Part shown: piece by piece, positions 37,892 to 47,340 of the stretch
Position numbering within the stretch: position 1 is the stretch's first letter
Layout: each line of letters begins with the position of its first letter
From: Desulforhabdus amnigena
GTDB lineage: Bacteria > Desulfobacterota > Syntrophobacteria > Syntrophobacterales > Syntrophobacteraceae
Length of the DNA: 64,000 bases
Reading direction: 5' to 3'
NCBI RefSeq assembly: GCF_027925305.1
Contig: NZ_BSDR01000001.1
Location: 275,001-339,000 of the forward strand
Notes under the pieces: model-generated
Databases searched by the model: none
What the model was told of the DNA's origin: nothing
Seen by the model: only the letters and a program-made list of their open reading frames with translations
Program-made: the position numbers and the translations under genes

Positions 37892-38453
37892 AAGATTCTT
37901 CTCTGTTTTCTCTTTCCTTTTTCAGGTTTTTGGCAGCTTCAATTCCTGCTTCCAGGGCCTTTTTGTTGAGCTCTTCCGTACCGGCCGGTACGCGGGCCAG
38001 AACGGCAGTTTCCAGGCTGCTCAGGGAAACCACTTCCGTGAGAAAAGCCAAGGCTCCCAAGGCTACAATATTGGCAATCATTTCCTTCCCCAATTTTTCC
38101 CGGGCGATTTGAGTGAAAGGAATGGGAAGGGCTCTGGTTGAAGGAAGTTGTTTGACATAGGTCGAATCGACGAGCAATATCCCATTGGGTTTCAAATCAA
38201 AAATGTAGGAATCACAAGATTTTTGATTCATTGCAAGGAGCACGTCGGGCTTGATCGCCTTCGGATAGTCGATCTCCTCGTCACTGATCACGACTTCCGC
38301 CTTGCTGGAACCTCCACGGGCCTCGGGGCCGTAGCTTTGGGTCTGGCACACATTCTTGCCGTCGTGGATGCCGGCCGCTTCGGCCAGAATAATGCCGGCC
38401 ATGATCAAGCCCTGGCCTCCAGAACCGGTCAGGCGCACTTCATAACGTGACAT
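37869..38453 (-). CDS. korC: 2-oxoacid:acceptor oxidoreductase, gamma subunit
   Basis: 194 residues from the ATG at 38453; the in-frame TTG 18 bases before it is less likely. The opening VRLTGSGGQGLIMAGIILAE and TQSYGPEARGGSSKAEVVIS are typical of the gamma subunit of ferredoxin-dependent 2-oxoacid oxidoreductases. It is the fourth gene of a D-A-B-C operon, 51 bases after the beta subunit, and its end overlaps surE. Confidence 0.92.
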   Translation of the reverse strand: MSRYEVRLTGSGGQGLIMAGIILAEAAGIHDGKNVCQTQSYGPEARGGSSKAEVVISDEEIDYPKAIKPDVLLAMNQKSCDSYIFDLKPNGILLVDSTYVKQLPSTRALPIPFTQIAREKLGKEMIANIVALGALAFLTEVVSLSSLETAVLARVPAGTEELNKKALEAGIEAAKNLKKERENREESYASSLDE

Positions 38454-38504
38454 ATAAATGAAATCCTTCAAGATCGGAGTTACGGAATCGATTGTTCATC
38501 CTCA

Positions 38505-39359
38505 TCAGGGCAGGATGGATCGACCTGTGGCCGCCATTGTCTTTGCCGCCTCTCGAATTTTCTTGTATTCCTGAGTGTAAACGGGAAGATCTCGGTCGAC
38601 AAGAACGCCGATGGTGAATTTTCCCTTCATTTCTTCTTTACTGAGGGATGAGGCCTTTTCGATTCGGACGGCGGAATCCCTCTGCCAACGCATCATTTCC
38701 ACTGGTCCTCCCATCTTATTCTTACGGCCGAAATGCGTATGGCAATGGCTGATGACTTCCACGACGGAAAAGCCCCGCTTCATGATGGCCTTTTCGATCA
38801 GCTCATCCAAAAGGGCCGCGTGGTAGACCGTTCCCCGCGACACCATGCTCGCTCCCGCCATCGCCGCCAGCTCGGCAATGGAAAAGGCCTGTTCAATGTT
38901 GCCGTAAAGGGATGTTGCCGATATGGATTCATAAGGTGTTGTGGGAGAATACTGTCCGCCGGTCATGCCATAAATGCTGTTGTTCACCACGATGGCCGTG
39001 AGGTTCAGGTTGCGCCGGGCAGCGTGGATGAAATGGTTTCCTCCAATGGCGGTGGCATCTCCGTCTCCCATGATCACGATGACCTGAAGCCGGGGGTTGG
39101 CGAGCTTGATGCCCGTGGCGAAGGTGAGGGCCCTTCCGTGAGTCGTGTGGACCGTGTTGAAATCTACGTAGACGGAAATCCTTCCCGAGCAGCCTATGCC
39201 GGAAACCAGGGCGATATCGTCCTTTTCGAGACCCGTCCGGTCAATGGCGCGAATCAATGCTCCCAGAAGGATTCCATTCCCGCATCCCGGGCACCACACG
39301 TGGGGAAACTTTTTGTCGTGCCGCAAATATTTGTAAACCAGCCTGGTCTCTTCCGCCAT
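38505..39359 (-). CDS. korB: 2-oxoacid:acceptor oxidoreductase, beta (TPP-binding) subunit
   Basis: 284 residues from the ATG at 39359 preceded by GAGGA; a longer frame would add 20 residues. The VWCPGCGNGILLGALIRAID cluster-ligand region, GIGCSGR, and the TPP motif MGDGDATAIGGNHF followed by VVNNSIYGMTGGQ are present. The protein binds thiamine diphosphate and an Fe-S cluster and decarboxylates a 2-oxoacid to acyl-CoA with ferredoxin. KorDABC arrangement favours 2-oxoglutarate, but other 2-oxoacids are possible. Confidence 0.93.
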   Translation of the reverse strand: MAEETRLVYKYLRHDKKFPHVWCPGCGNGILLGALIRAIDRTGLEKDDIALVSGIGCSGRISVYVDFNTVHTTHGRALTFATGIKLANPRLQVIVIMGDGDATAIGGNHFIHAARRNLNLTAIVVNNSIYGMTGGQYSPTTPYESISATSLYGNIEQAFSIAELAAMAGASMVSRGTVYHAALLDELIEKAIMKRGFSVVEVISHCHTHFGRKNKMGGPVEMMRWQRDSAVRIEKASSLSKEEMKGKFTIGVLVDRDLPVYTQEYKKIREAAKTMAATGRSILP

Positions 39360-39429
39360 TGCCGTTCCTCGAATATCTATTTGAGATTGAAAATTCACGC
39401 TCCTGCGGAGGGGCTTCATTACCCTTTAT

Positions 39430-40575
39430 CTAAAGCTTGAGCAGTCGGGTCAAAATTTCGCCGGGGGTGAGGAGCGTGCCGTCGATCTTGTTCAATGTTT
39501 CGATTCTCGTTACTCCCTGATTGACGCGTTTGACTTCGCGCGACATCTGTCCCATGTTGAGTTCGGGGACCAGAACCGCTCTTACTTTGCGCAGAAGGGG
39601 TTCTATAATTTGGCGAGGAAACGGCCACAGGGTTATGAGCTGAACCAGCCCCGCCTTGATGCCCCTTTGACGGGCTTCCCGCACAGCACGACGAGCCGAG
39701 CGGCAAACGGAGCCATAAGCGATGACCAGGACTTCAGCATCTTCAGTCATTTCTTTGTTGACCATTTGAATGTCGAAAAAGTGCTGGTTGATTTTGCGGA
39801 AGATCCGTTCCATGAAAGGGACGATCTCGTCCGGGCGCTGAGTCGGGAATCCCCGCATGTCGTGAATGAGACCTGTCACATGGTAGCGATATCCTGCGCC
39901 GAAACTGCTCATGGGAGGAACTCCCCGGCTGTTGTTCTCAAAGGGAATATACCAGTCCGGAGGCATATTGGGGCGAATTCTCTCGATCACCTCCACTTCT
40001 TCCGCATGGGGAATGCTGATTTTTTCTCGAGTGTGGGCTACGACTTCATCGGCCAGAAGAATCACCGGAGTTCGGTACTTTTCAGACAGGTTGAATGCCT
40101 TCACGGTGATGCTGAAGCAGTCCTGGGTGGTGGAGGCGGCAAGGACAATGATGGGGTGGTCTCCGTGGGTTCCCCAACGCGCCTGCATGACGTCTCCCTG
40201 GCTCACATTGGTGGGAAGGCCGGTACTGGGTCCCCCCCGCATCACGTCGACTATGACGCAGGGAACCTCAGCCACACAGGCGTACCCCAGGTTTTCCTGC
40301 ATGAGAGAAAACCCCGGTCCGCTCGTGGCTGTCATTGCCTTGACTCCAGCAAGAGAAGCTCCTATGACGGCACCCATGCTGGCGATTTCATCTTCCATCT
40401 GAATGAAGGTTCCATCCACTGCCGGCAGCCGGTAAGACATGGCCTCGCTGATTTCTGTGGCAGGAGTGATGGGATAGCCTGCAAAAAATCGGCAACCGGC
40501 AACGATGGCTCCCTCCACAATGGCTTCGTTTCCCTGGAGAAGAACCTGGCGCCCGGCGGGTTTTGTAGAGATCAA
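39430..40575 (-). CDS. korA: 2-oxoacid:acceptor oxidoreductase, alpha subunit
   Basis: 381 residues beginning at TTG with AAGGAG eight bases upstream. The typical alpha-subunit motif GCRFFAGYPITPATEISEAM, then MEDEIASMGAVIGASLAGVK and TATSGPGFSLMQENLGYA, identify the family. The C-terminal part (LVIAYGSVCRSARRAV) is the pyrimidine-side domain. It lies second in the D-A-B-C operon and forms the heterotetramer with the neighbouring products. Confidence 0.94.
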   Translation of the reverse strand: MISTKPAGRQVLLQGNEAIVEGAIVAGCRFFAGYPITPATEISEAMSYRLPAVDGTFIQMEDEIASMGAVIGASLAGVKAMTATSGPGFSLMQENLGYACVAEVPCVIVDVMRGGPSTGLPTNVSQGDVMQARWGTHGDHPIIVLAASTTQDCFSITVKAFNLSEKYRTPVILLADEVVAHTREKISIPHAEEVEVIERIRPNMPPDWYIPFENNSRGVPPMSSFGAGYRYHVTGLIHDMRGFPTQRPDEIVPFMERIFRKINQHFFDIQMVNKEMTEDAEVLVIAYGSVCRSARRAVREARQRGIKAGLVQLITLWPFPRQIIEPLLRKVRAVLVPELNMGQMSREVKRVNQGVTRIETLNKIDGTLLTPGEILTRLLKL

Positions 40576-40658
40576 AGCGTTGACTCCTTATCAAAAAGCC
40601 TGAGGCGGATAGAACACATGTCCTTCTTCTCGGGGCATTGACTGAAATTCCACGTTCC

Positions 40659-40988
40659 TCAGTCTTCTTCTTGTTCCAGTACTTTTCTGTTCTTTCGAAC
40701 TCGAACACTGATGGCGAAATCCGGGCAGTGAATTTCACACCAACCGCAACCGGTACACCGGTCTGCGTCTTTCACGAAGGGTGAACCGTCTGCATCGAGT
40801 TCAATACAACCCCTGGGGCAGAAGGCAGCGCATATCCCGCAGGACTTGCACCAGTCCCTGAATATATCTATATCAAATTGCTTTCTGGGTTTTTGAGAGA
40901 GACAGGACTTATCGCCTTCCAGAGAAGGAGATAGAGCTGCTTGATCCTGCTGCTCTTCGCTTTTTTCCGCATCTGTATTCTTGGTCAT
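40659..40988 (-). CDS. korD: 2-oxoacid:acceptor oxidoreductase, delta (ferredoxin) subunit
   Basis: 109 residues from the ATG at 40988 with AGGGA seven bases before it. A hydrophilic N-terminus of about 45 residues leads into two [4Fe-4S] motifs, CKSCGICAAFCPRGCIEL and CTGCGWCEIHCPDF. It is the electron-transfer subunit of the Kor complex and the first gene of the operon. Confidence 0.9.
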   Translation of the reverse strand: MTKNTDAEKSEEQQDQAALSPSLEGDKSCLSQKPRKQFDIDIFRDWCKSCGICAAFCPRGCIELDADGSPFVKDADRCTGCGWCEIHCPDFAISVRVRKNRKVLEQEED

Positions 40989-41259
40989 ATGGATTCCCTG
41001 AACCATGGATTTCGATCTGCCATTGCAATCCATTAGCCCATATTCTAACGATTTTCAACCGGCAAAAAAATAGCTCAACCTGCCTCTCGAGGACCTACGG
41101 CAAACCATGAAGGTCATGCGGGAAGAGCCTGACAGTATTTCCGACACATTGGGAAGCGAAAATGGCCGGGCAGATTGCGTTCCAGTTTCAAAAGAATTAT
41201 AAACATTCAACCGAGTATCGTCTTCCATCTTTATCCATTTTGCATTCAGGACAGGAATT

Positions 41260-42066
41260 ATGAAAATCAATGCGTTGGATGCCCACTGCCATGCCGATCT
41301 ACTCATGTATTACGAACCTCTTTTTCACGATCGCTACAGGGAGTTGAAGTGCGGAGCTATCACCTGGTCTTATCTGGAAAAGATCGATTCGTGGAAATCT
41401 TACCCGCAATACTGGGACAAGCTGGGGCGACTGTGCAGGAGTTTCGGTTGCGAGGAGAGCCCTTTTTTCTATCTCGTGGGGATCCATCCGCGGTCCATAG
41501 CAGAAGATCTGCAAGGTTTTTCAAGTCTCCCTGAACAGATAACGGATTCCTTGTCGGCTCATTTGAAAGACCCCCTCTGTTTAGGGCTCGGTGAACTCGG
41601 CCTGGACGCCGGAACCCAGCTGGAAGAGAAAATCCTCCGGCTTCAACTGGATTGGGCACTGGAAAACCTTCCCGGTTCCAAGCGGATCGGCATTCATACA
41701 CCGCGTCACGACAAGGTGAGAATAACTCGTGAAACCTTGAGCCTGCTTGAAGATTACGTTCCCCTCCATGCCAGGGTCCTCGTGGATCATGTGACTCCCG
41801 AGACCTGGTCTTTTTTTCAGAACAATTCGTATATGGTGGGAATGACTTTGCAGGATGGAAAAACCTCTGTCGAAGCCTTTCTCCAGTTCGTGCACACTCA
41901 TCGGGACATCATGCACCGCATCATTTTGAACAGTGATGGTGCAAGAGGGCTTTCAATGCCTTTTCTGCAGTTGTTGGATGAGCCGAACCTGTTGGATGGG
42001 GCGTTGCGCCGTATGGTTTTTTTGGAGAATGCCTTGAGGTTCTATGACTTATCTTTGCAGGAATAA
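41260..42066 (+). CDS. TatD-family metal-dependent hydrolase
   Basis: 268 residues with the TatD barrel. Metal ligands are visible as DAHCHAD (H9, H11), GIHPRS, GLGELGLD (glutamate), IGIHTPRHD, VDHVTPET and the aspartate of NSDGARG. The family includes 3'-5' exonucleases and other phosphodiesterases. This protein is more diverged than housekeeping TatD, so the substrate is open. It is divergent from the kor operon. Confidence 0.78.
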   Translation: MKINALDAHCHADLLMYYEPLFHDRYRELKCGAITWSYLEKIDSWKSYPQYWDKLGRLCRSFGCEESPFFYLVGIHPRSIAEDLQGFSSLPEQITDSLSAHLKDPLCLGLGELGLDAGTQLEEKILRLQLDWALENLPGSKRIGIHTPRHDKVRITRETLSLLEDYVPLHARVLVDHVTPETWSFFQNNSYMVGMTLQDGKTSVEAFLQFVHTHRDIMHRIILNSDGARGLSMPFLQLLDEPNLLDGALRRMVFLENALRFYDLSLQE

Positions 42067-42382
42067 GGTGAAAAGGTCGCTGAGATGAAAGCCGCCTCCT
42101 TCAGGAACCGGGTAGACCTTCCTTGTATTCCTCTTTAAGATTGAGAAAAATGCGATCAATTGTAGGGCTTTCATTCCTTTTCTGTGCTATATTTATATAA
42201 AAAGGCTCATAATTTATGCTAACATAGCTTTATAAAAGCGTTTCCCGCTTTCCCTATTGCCTTGCGTCTCTTTGCCTTTTTTCCTTTTTCGTTGTGGCCG
42301 TTCCGGTCATGGGGGTTAATAGATAGGTTTTGTTCACTGTTTCAATGACCAAAGAATTTTTTCCAAATGGCGGGGGATTTGC
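42067..42382 (-). repeat. Intergenic region holding dispersed repeat R1, copy 2 (inverted)
   Basis: The segment 42193-42316 is the reverse complement of the repeat at 15508-15643 and 62446-62583: ttatataaaaaggctcat, then aagcgtttcccgctttccc, then ttgtggccgttccggtcatggg. It is about 15 bases shorter than the others. The remainder of the gap shows no gene. Confidence 0.7.
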
Positions 42383-43303
42383 ATGTCTTTAATGCCGGTA
42401 AAGGAACGCTCGATTTTCATAGAAGAAGACGCTCCTCGCGATGGAATTCAAAACGAGTCCATACCCTTCACCCTCGAAGAACGCATTTCTCTCATCAATG
42501 CGCTTTCATCGTGCGGTTTTAAGCGCATTCAAATCGGCTCTTTCGTCAATCCTCTGCGGGTTCCTCAAATGGCGGATACAGAGAAGCTCTACGAACGCAT
42601 CGAGCATTATCCTGAAGTATCTTACTCCGCCCTGGTGCTCAATGAGAAGGGTTTGGAAAGGGCTCTTGCGTGTGGTATGGAACATATTTCCTTTTTCATT
42701 TCTGCAAGTGAAACGCATAGCCGCAAAAACAACAATTGCTCGGTAAAGGAAGCTGTCGATCGAACTCGAGGACTGCTGGAAAAAGCCAAGAGCCGTGGAG
42801 TTCAAGTCCAGGCCGGAGTCATGAACGCATTCGGGTGCCATTTTGAGGGGAATGTGCCCCCTGAACGGGTCCTGGAAATGATCCGGATATTTGTGGCATG
42901 CCACGTGGACGAAATCAACCTCGCAGATACGGCCGGCCTGGGAAATCCAAAGCAAGTGGAAGATCTGATAGAAAGAGTGAGGGATATCTCCGAACTTCCC
43001 ATATCCCTCCATCTTCACGATACCTATGGCTTTGCCCTATCCAATGTTTATGCTGCCTGGAAGATGGGGGTCGATCGTTTTGATGCCTGTTGCGGCGGCC
43101 TTGGCGGATGCCCTTTCATTCCAGGTGCAGCGGGCAATGTGGCTACGGAAGATGTTGTCCATCTCTTTGAATCGATGGGTATATCCACTGGAGTTTCCCT
43201 CGAAAAGCTTGTCGCCGTCGTTCAAACTATCGAAAAGAAGCTCGGACGTTCTCTCCCCGGTCACTATGCTCGAACGCATTGCCGTACTCTTCAGACCTCC
43301 TGA
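42383..43303 (+). CDS. Hydroxymethylglutaryl-CoA lyase family protein
   Basis: 306 residues of the HMGL-like TIM-barrel family. The start APRDGIQNE holds the catalytic arginine and metal aspartate, NLADTAGLGNP and ISLHLHDTYGFALSN carry further metal ligands, and the active-site loop is CCGGLGGCPFIPGAAGNVAT with the catalytic cysteine of HMG-CoA lyase. It splits HMG-CoA into acetyl-CoA and acetoacetate, for example in leucine breakdown; related lyases of other 3-hydroxyacyl-CoAs cannot be excluded. It stands alone in this window. Confidence 0.87.
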   Translation: MSLMPVKERSIFIEEDAPRDGIQNESIPFTLEERISLINALSSCGFKRIQIGSFVNPLRVPQMADTEKLYERIEHYPEVSYSALVLNEKGLERALACGMEHISFFISASETHSRKNNNCSVKEAVDRTRGLLEKAKSRGVQVQAGVMNAFGCHFEGNVPPERVLEMIRIFVACHVDEINLADTAGLGNPKQVEDLIERVRDISELPISLHLHDTYGFALSNVYAAWKMGVDRFDACCGGLGGCPFIPGAAGNVATEDVVHLFESMGISTGVSLEKLVAVVQTIEKKLGRSLPGHYARTHCRTLQTS

Positions 43304-43420
43304 GGGAGGATAGGAATTAGTGGAACGTCCATTACAGGGTTCACAAATCCAGGGGTATCGATTTTTGCATAGGTCGCTGTTTGAGAGAATTCATGTAAAT
43401 TAGCAGGAGAGAGATTCGCT

Positions 43421-43945
43421 ATGAAAACGGTTGCAGGAGCATTGATATCATTTGGGGTTGTCCTTTTTTTTCTGACTTCGTGCACCACGACACCGCCGCT
43501 GCAGCTTAAAACCGGAGAAATGAGGTTGCTCAGGGTGGAAATGCCCGAAGTCATCGAGGAGGACCTTCCTTATGATGTTGTGGTGACGTTTGAGGCGCAA
43601 GGTGAACCTGAAATCAAGAACGCATGCTTTCAGTGGCTGACCGAAACAACAGCTGTTAAATCTCCGTCCCTCTATTGCTACGCAAGTGAGGTTCAGGACA
43701 ATGCGCCCATAGGATCCAGCTGCTCCCGATGGTTGGCTGAAGGGCGTTATTCCCGGTCCTCACCTATATTTTGTGCCAAAATCGTGAGTGTCGACCGCGG
43801 CATCCCAAGCCGGTTCATTGTGAAGATCCAGTCCCAGAATATCGAGCTCCATTATAATAAATTGGAATGTTACGCCGAATACCTCCAGAATGGAGAGCTG
43901 AAACAGACCAACAGAGTGGGGACAAGGATCAGAGTGGAGCAATAG
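43421..43945 (+). CDS. Putative lipoprotein of unknown function
   Basis: 174 residues. A signal of lipoprotein type, LISFGVVLFFLTSC, ends at C21 with a lipobox-like LTSC. The mature part has about six cysteines and beta-strand-like alternation (LLRVEMPEVIEEDLPYDVVV then TFEAQGEPEI), suggesting an Ig-like fold. I do not recognise a family. A good GGAGAGAG site precedes the ATG. It lies 95 bases upstream of the protease gene on the same strand. Confidence 0.65.
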   Translation: MKTVAGALISFGVVLFFLTSCTTTPPLQLKTGEMRLLRVEMPEVIEEDLPYDVVVTFEAQGEPEIKNACFQWLTETTAVKSPSLYCYASEVQDNAPIGSSCSRWLAEGRYSRSSPIFCAKIVSVDRGIPSRFIVKIQSQNIELHYNKLECYAEYLQNGELKQTNRVGTRIRVEQ

Positions 43946-44039
43946 GGAAGGATGGCTGCCAGACTTTTTCATGTTGTTTCTTTATATAACAACAGGATTA
44001 TTTTATTTAAAAGCAGCGGCCACGGAAAAGGAGCCAGCG

Positions 44040-45188
44040 ATGCCTTCAAAAAAGGGTGAGGTACCAGGTCGGGAGGGGATAAATCTTTTCAGAATTGCCG
44101 GGATTCAGATTACCATTGATTTTTCTTGGTTTATTATTTTCATTCTGATATTGTGGAGCCTATCGGTCGGGTATTTTCCCAAGGAGTTTCCGGGGCAAAA
44201 CGCCCTGGCTTATTGGTTTGCAGGTCTTATTGCCACTCTCTTGTTTTTCTTATCCGTTGTCATTCACGAACTCTCTCATTCGCTCATGGCCATCCGCCTG
44301 GGGATGAAGATCAATGAGATAACCCTCTTTATCTTCGGAGGAATTTCAAAATTATCAGAAGAGGCCCGAACGCCTCAAGACGAATTTAAAATCGCCGTAG
44401 TGGGCCCCCTGAGCAGTTTTGCCTTGGCCATTGTTTTTCGGGGAGCTGCAGGTGCATTGACGGCATTACAGTTTTCGTTCATGGCGGCAGTTTTTTCGTA
44501 TCTTTCATGGATCAATGTTGCGCTGGGTGTTTTTAACCTGATTCCAGGATTTCCTCTGGATGGCGGTCGGGTCCTGAGGGCGTTTTTGTGGTGGAAAACG
44601 GGTTCCATAGCCCGGGCCACAAAATGGACATCGGACATAGGAAAGGGATTCGCCGTTGCGCTCATGGTGATAGGGACGTTCCAGATCTTTTCCGGGAGGC
44701 TCCTGGGGGGCATCTGGATGATTTTTATCGGTATGTTTCTAAGATGGGTTGCTGAGGGAGGGTATCAGGAAGTTCTCATTCGGCAGGCTCTTGAAGGTGT
44801 TTCTGTCCGGGAAGTGATGGTCACCCAGATGGTGAGTGTGTCGCCTGAGATGAAGGTCAGTGACCTTATTTCTTCTTTTTTCTTGAAATATGGATACACG
44901 GGATATCCCGTGATGGAAAACGATGAAATACTGGGGGTCGTTTCTCTATCTCAGGTGAAGGATCTTACCGATGAGGAGAAGGAGAACAGGAAGGTTCGGG
45001 AGATCATGACTGCCCTGAGCAAAGAGATCTGTGTGGGGCCTGAAGATTCATTGGCCGATGCTCTAAAAAAGATGATTCAGCAAAACATGAGTCGCCTTCT
45101 GGTCCTGGATAAAAATCAAGTAGTTGGACTCATTACTAAAACCGGTCTTTTTCGCTTCATCGAGATCAAACGCTTGTTCGAGGGCTGA
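44040..45188 (+). CDS. Site-2 protease (M50) family membrane peptidase with CBS domains
   Basis: 382 residues from the ATG at 44040, which has AAGGAG eight bases before it; an upstream frame would add 23 residues. The zinc-binding HELSHSLMA motif is at about 80-88, NLIPGFPLDGGRVLRAF carries the second metal site, and several membrane segments lie in the first 220 residues. Two CBS domains follow (VREVMVTQMVSVSPEMKVSD and VREIMTALSKEICVGPED). The family cuts membrane proteins within the bilayer; CBS domains likely sense a nucleotide. The substrate is unknown. Confidence 0.88.
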   Translation: MPSKKGEVPGREGINLFRIAGIQITIDFSWFIIFILILWSLSVGYFPKEFPGQNALAYWFAGLIATLLFFLSVVIHELSHSLMAIRLGMKINEITLFIFGGISKLSEEARTPQDEFKIAVVGPLSSFALAIVFRGAAGALTALQFSFMAAVFSYLSWINVALGVFNLIPGFPLDGGRVLRAFLWWKTGSIARATKWTSDIGKGFAVALMVIGTFQIFSGRLLGGIWMIFIGMFLRWVAEGGYQEVLIRQALEGVSVREVMVTQMVSVSPEMKVSDLISSFFLKYGYTGYPVMENDEILGVVSLSQVKDLTDEEKENRKVREIMTALSKEICVGPEDSLADALKKMIQQNMSRLLVLDKNQVVGLITKTGLFRFIEIKRLFEG

Positions 45189-45407
45189 TTTGCTTTCCAA
45201 GCAGGTTCCATTCAATCGTTTTGTTTTTGGCTTGGTCTTCCGGAAGGGTCTCTTTACGCATTGCTCTGCGGGTATCGAATCGTCCAACGTGATGAATACA
45301 TTGGGAGAGCAGGCGGACGATTTTATGCGGGATAAAAGGAGGAACAAAGCGGCGCTCCTTGAAAAGTAAACGCATCGCTTTTTTTCATAGGGAAACGGAG
45401 GAAGGTT

Positions 45408-45620
45408 ATGTCAAGCGTGTACAAATTCATTGAGTTGGTGGGGACCAGTGAGACTTCTTGGGAAGATGCGGCAAAAGTGGCTGTCGAAACTGCCGGGAAG
45501 ACCCTGAGAGAATTGAGAGTTGCTGAAATCAGCCAACTGGATATGAAGGTTGAAAACGGGAAGGTTTTGGCGTATCGCGCCAAGGTGAAAATCTCTTTCA
45601 AGTATGAAGCTGGTTCTTAA
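45408..45620 (+). CDS. Dodecin
   Basis: 70 residues, the usual dodecin size. The sequence YKFIELVGTSETSWEDAAKV, then ELRVAEISQLD and the final YRAKVKISFKYE, match the family of small dodecameric flavin-binding proteins. GGAGGAAGG lies just before the ATG. Dodecins store FMN or riboflavin and scavenge it. No operon partner is seen. Confidence 0.9.
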   Translation: MSSVYKFIELVGTSETSWEDAAKVAVETAGKTLRELRVAEISQLDMKVENGKVLAYRAKVKISFKYEAGS

Positions 45621-45875
45621 CGGTTCAAAAGAGGATTTGAATTCGGTACATCAAAAGGCATCTGAAACCATTTGAAGGATAGGATTGCGCTACGAAGACT
45701 GCAGCACAATTCCATGCCAAGGGAAAGTTACTGTGTGCTGTAAGAATGAGTGACACCGTTCCTGCGGTCGTGTGCCGCTTTGTTCCTCAACATGTAAAAG
45801 GGGCTTTGTGTCACTTTTTAAAGATTTCTTCTTCGATTGAAAGGATGGGACCATGTTTCCCTCTCGGACCCTCAT

Positions 45876-46583
45876 TTATGGAACATCGCTCTCCTCCCAT
45901 GCAATTTCGCTCAATCCCGGAATTTCGCTTGACAGCGCCGTAACAATCTCTCCCCATGGGATGTGCTCTTTACTGCACAGGCGGAACCGATAGGTTACGG
46001 TTCGCGTGAGAAGGTTGTGATGATAATTTACAAAGCGAATATCCATGCCGGAAAACCTGGCCAGTATTTCCCTGATCTTCTTGAGGGGCTTGTTTTCGCT
46101 GGGGCAGGTCAGGCTGAGGATTGTGAAAATATCATGTAAAAACAGGTACTTCAGAAAACGCAGGTTGTAGAGGATGATCAGACTGATGAGGGTTGTGTAG
46201 ACGGCTGGAAGCACATATCCGGCACCGATCGAGAGGCCGATTCCGGTTACCAGCCAGAGACCCGCCGCTGTAGTCAATCCTCTGACGGTACCTCGCCCTT
46301 TGATGATGGCGCCCGCTCCCAGGAAACCCATACTGGCGATGGCGTAAGAAGCAATTCTCCCGGGGTCCAGACGCACCACGGAATTCATGTTAAAATGATG
46401 AAAAATCTCCTCCATATGGAGGGAGAGCATCATCATGAGGCAGGAGCCCATGGCGACCAGGAGATTGGTTCGAAGCCCTGCGGATTGCCCGTGAGATTCC
46501 CGTTCAAAACCTATGGCGCCGCCGAGTATCGCAGCGAGAAGCAATTTAGCCAACCAGACAATTGAGTCGTACAAATCGGTCAT
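45876..46583 (-). CDS. MgtC/SapB family membrane protein
   Basis: 235 residues. The N-terminal membrane half is typical: GGAIGFERESHGQSAGLRTN, LVAMGSCLMMMLSLHMEE, IASMGFLGAGAIIKGRGTVR, and GLTTAAGLWLVTGIGLSIGA. A soluble C-terminal domain of about 90 residues is present. MgtC-like proteins help survival under magnesium limitation in known cases. The ATG has no strong ribosome binding site. Adjacent genes give no further hint. Confidence 0.87.
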   Translation of the reverse strand: MTDLYDSIVWLAKLLLAAILGGAIGFERESHGQSAGLRTNLLVAMGSCLMMMLSLHMEEIFHHFNMNSVVRLDPGRIASYAIASMGFLGAGAIIKGRGTVRGLTTAAGLWLVTGIGLSIGAGYVLPAVYTTLISLIILYNLRFLKYLFLHDIFTILSLTCPSENKPLKKIREILARFSGMDIRFVNYHHNLLTRTVTYRFRLCSKEHIPWGEIVTALSSEIPGLSEIAWEESDVP

Positions 46584-46728
46584 ATATTCTTCAGGTCATA
46601 TTCCTGCTGAGCCGAATTACCAGGAAAAAGCTGGAATTTTTCTCCGCCTGGATTGTCATGAGGCGCGGCAGAATTCTTGAAAATCCTCATCGGCCATTCG
46701 GACACAAAAGCGATAAGAAACAAAAGAA

Positions 46729-47340
46729 TCATCCTCTATTCGTCCAGAGAACGGCCACAGCTCTTGCCGGCTGATCGTTCAAGCAGCGAAAACTGTGGCT
46801 TACTTCTGACTCAATGTAAATACTATCCCCCTTATTCAATACTTCAATGCGGTCCACCGTTCGAAACTCAACCGTACCCTCAAGCACGTAGATGAATTCC
46901 TCACCTTCATGGCTCGTGAAGACCATTTGATCCGATTCCTGAATGGGAAATTCTACCAGAAAGGGTTCCATTTTTTTATTGGTTTTTTTTGTCTCCAGAG
47001 CGAAATAAGCATAACCGACTTCACCCTTTTCCTGGTGGGGGCGCCTTTCAACTCGCACACACTCCTTTTGACGTGTTATGGAGATCTTATCGTTATCAAC
47101 CTGATCTTCAAAAAAATAGGCCATACTCACATTGAGGCCTCTTGCCAGCTTTAGCAGGGTGGCAACCGGAGGCACCACATGATTGTTTTCTATCTGAGAT
47201 AAGAACGGCTTCGAGAGTCCTGTTTTTGCTGCAAGGTCCTGCAGAGTGTATCGGTTGTTCTGTCTTAGTTCCCGTACCTTATTCCCTATTTTGAAAGCTC
47301 TTACTGCCAAATTGATATCCATGTCGCTCTTTTGTGTCAT
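46729..47340 (-). CDS. XRE-family transcriptional regulator with cupin domain
   Basis: 203 residues from the ATG at 47340, with GAGGAGA upstream. The helix-turn-helix (VRELRQNNRYTLQDLAAKTG then LSKPFLSQIENNHVVPPVAT) is at about residues 18-70, and the C-terminal cupin_2 domain contains HEGEEFIYVLEGTVEF and SEVSHSFRC. This architecture is found in regulators of polyamine, sulfur or other small-molecule metabolism. A possible operator is the inverted repeat ATTGTAA/TTACAAT at 47432-47476 upstream of it. Confidence 0.87.
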   Translation of the reverse strand: MTQKSDMDINLAVRAFKIGNKVRELRQNNRYTLQDLAAKTGLSKPFLSQIENNHVVPPVATLLKLARGLNVSMAYFFEDQVDNDKISITRQKECVRVERRPHQEKGEVGYAYFALETKKTNKKMEPFLVEFPIQESDQMVFTSHEGEEFIYVLEGTVEFRTVDRIEVLNKGDSIYIESEVSHSFRCLNDQPARAVAVLWTNRG

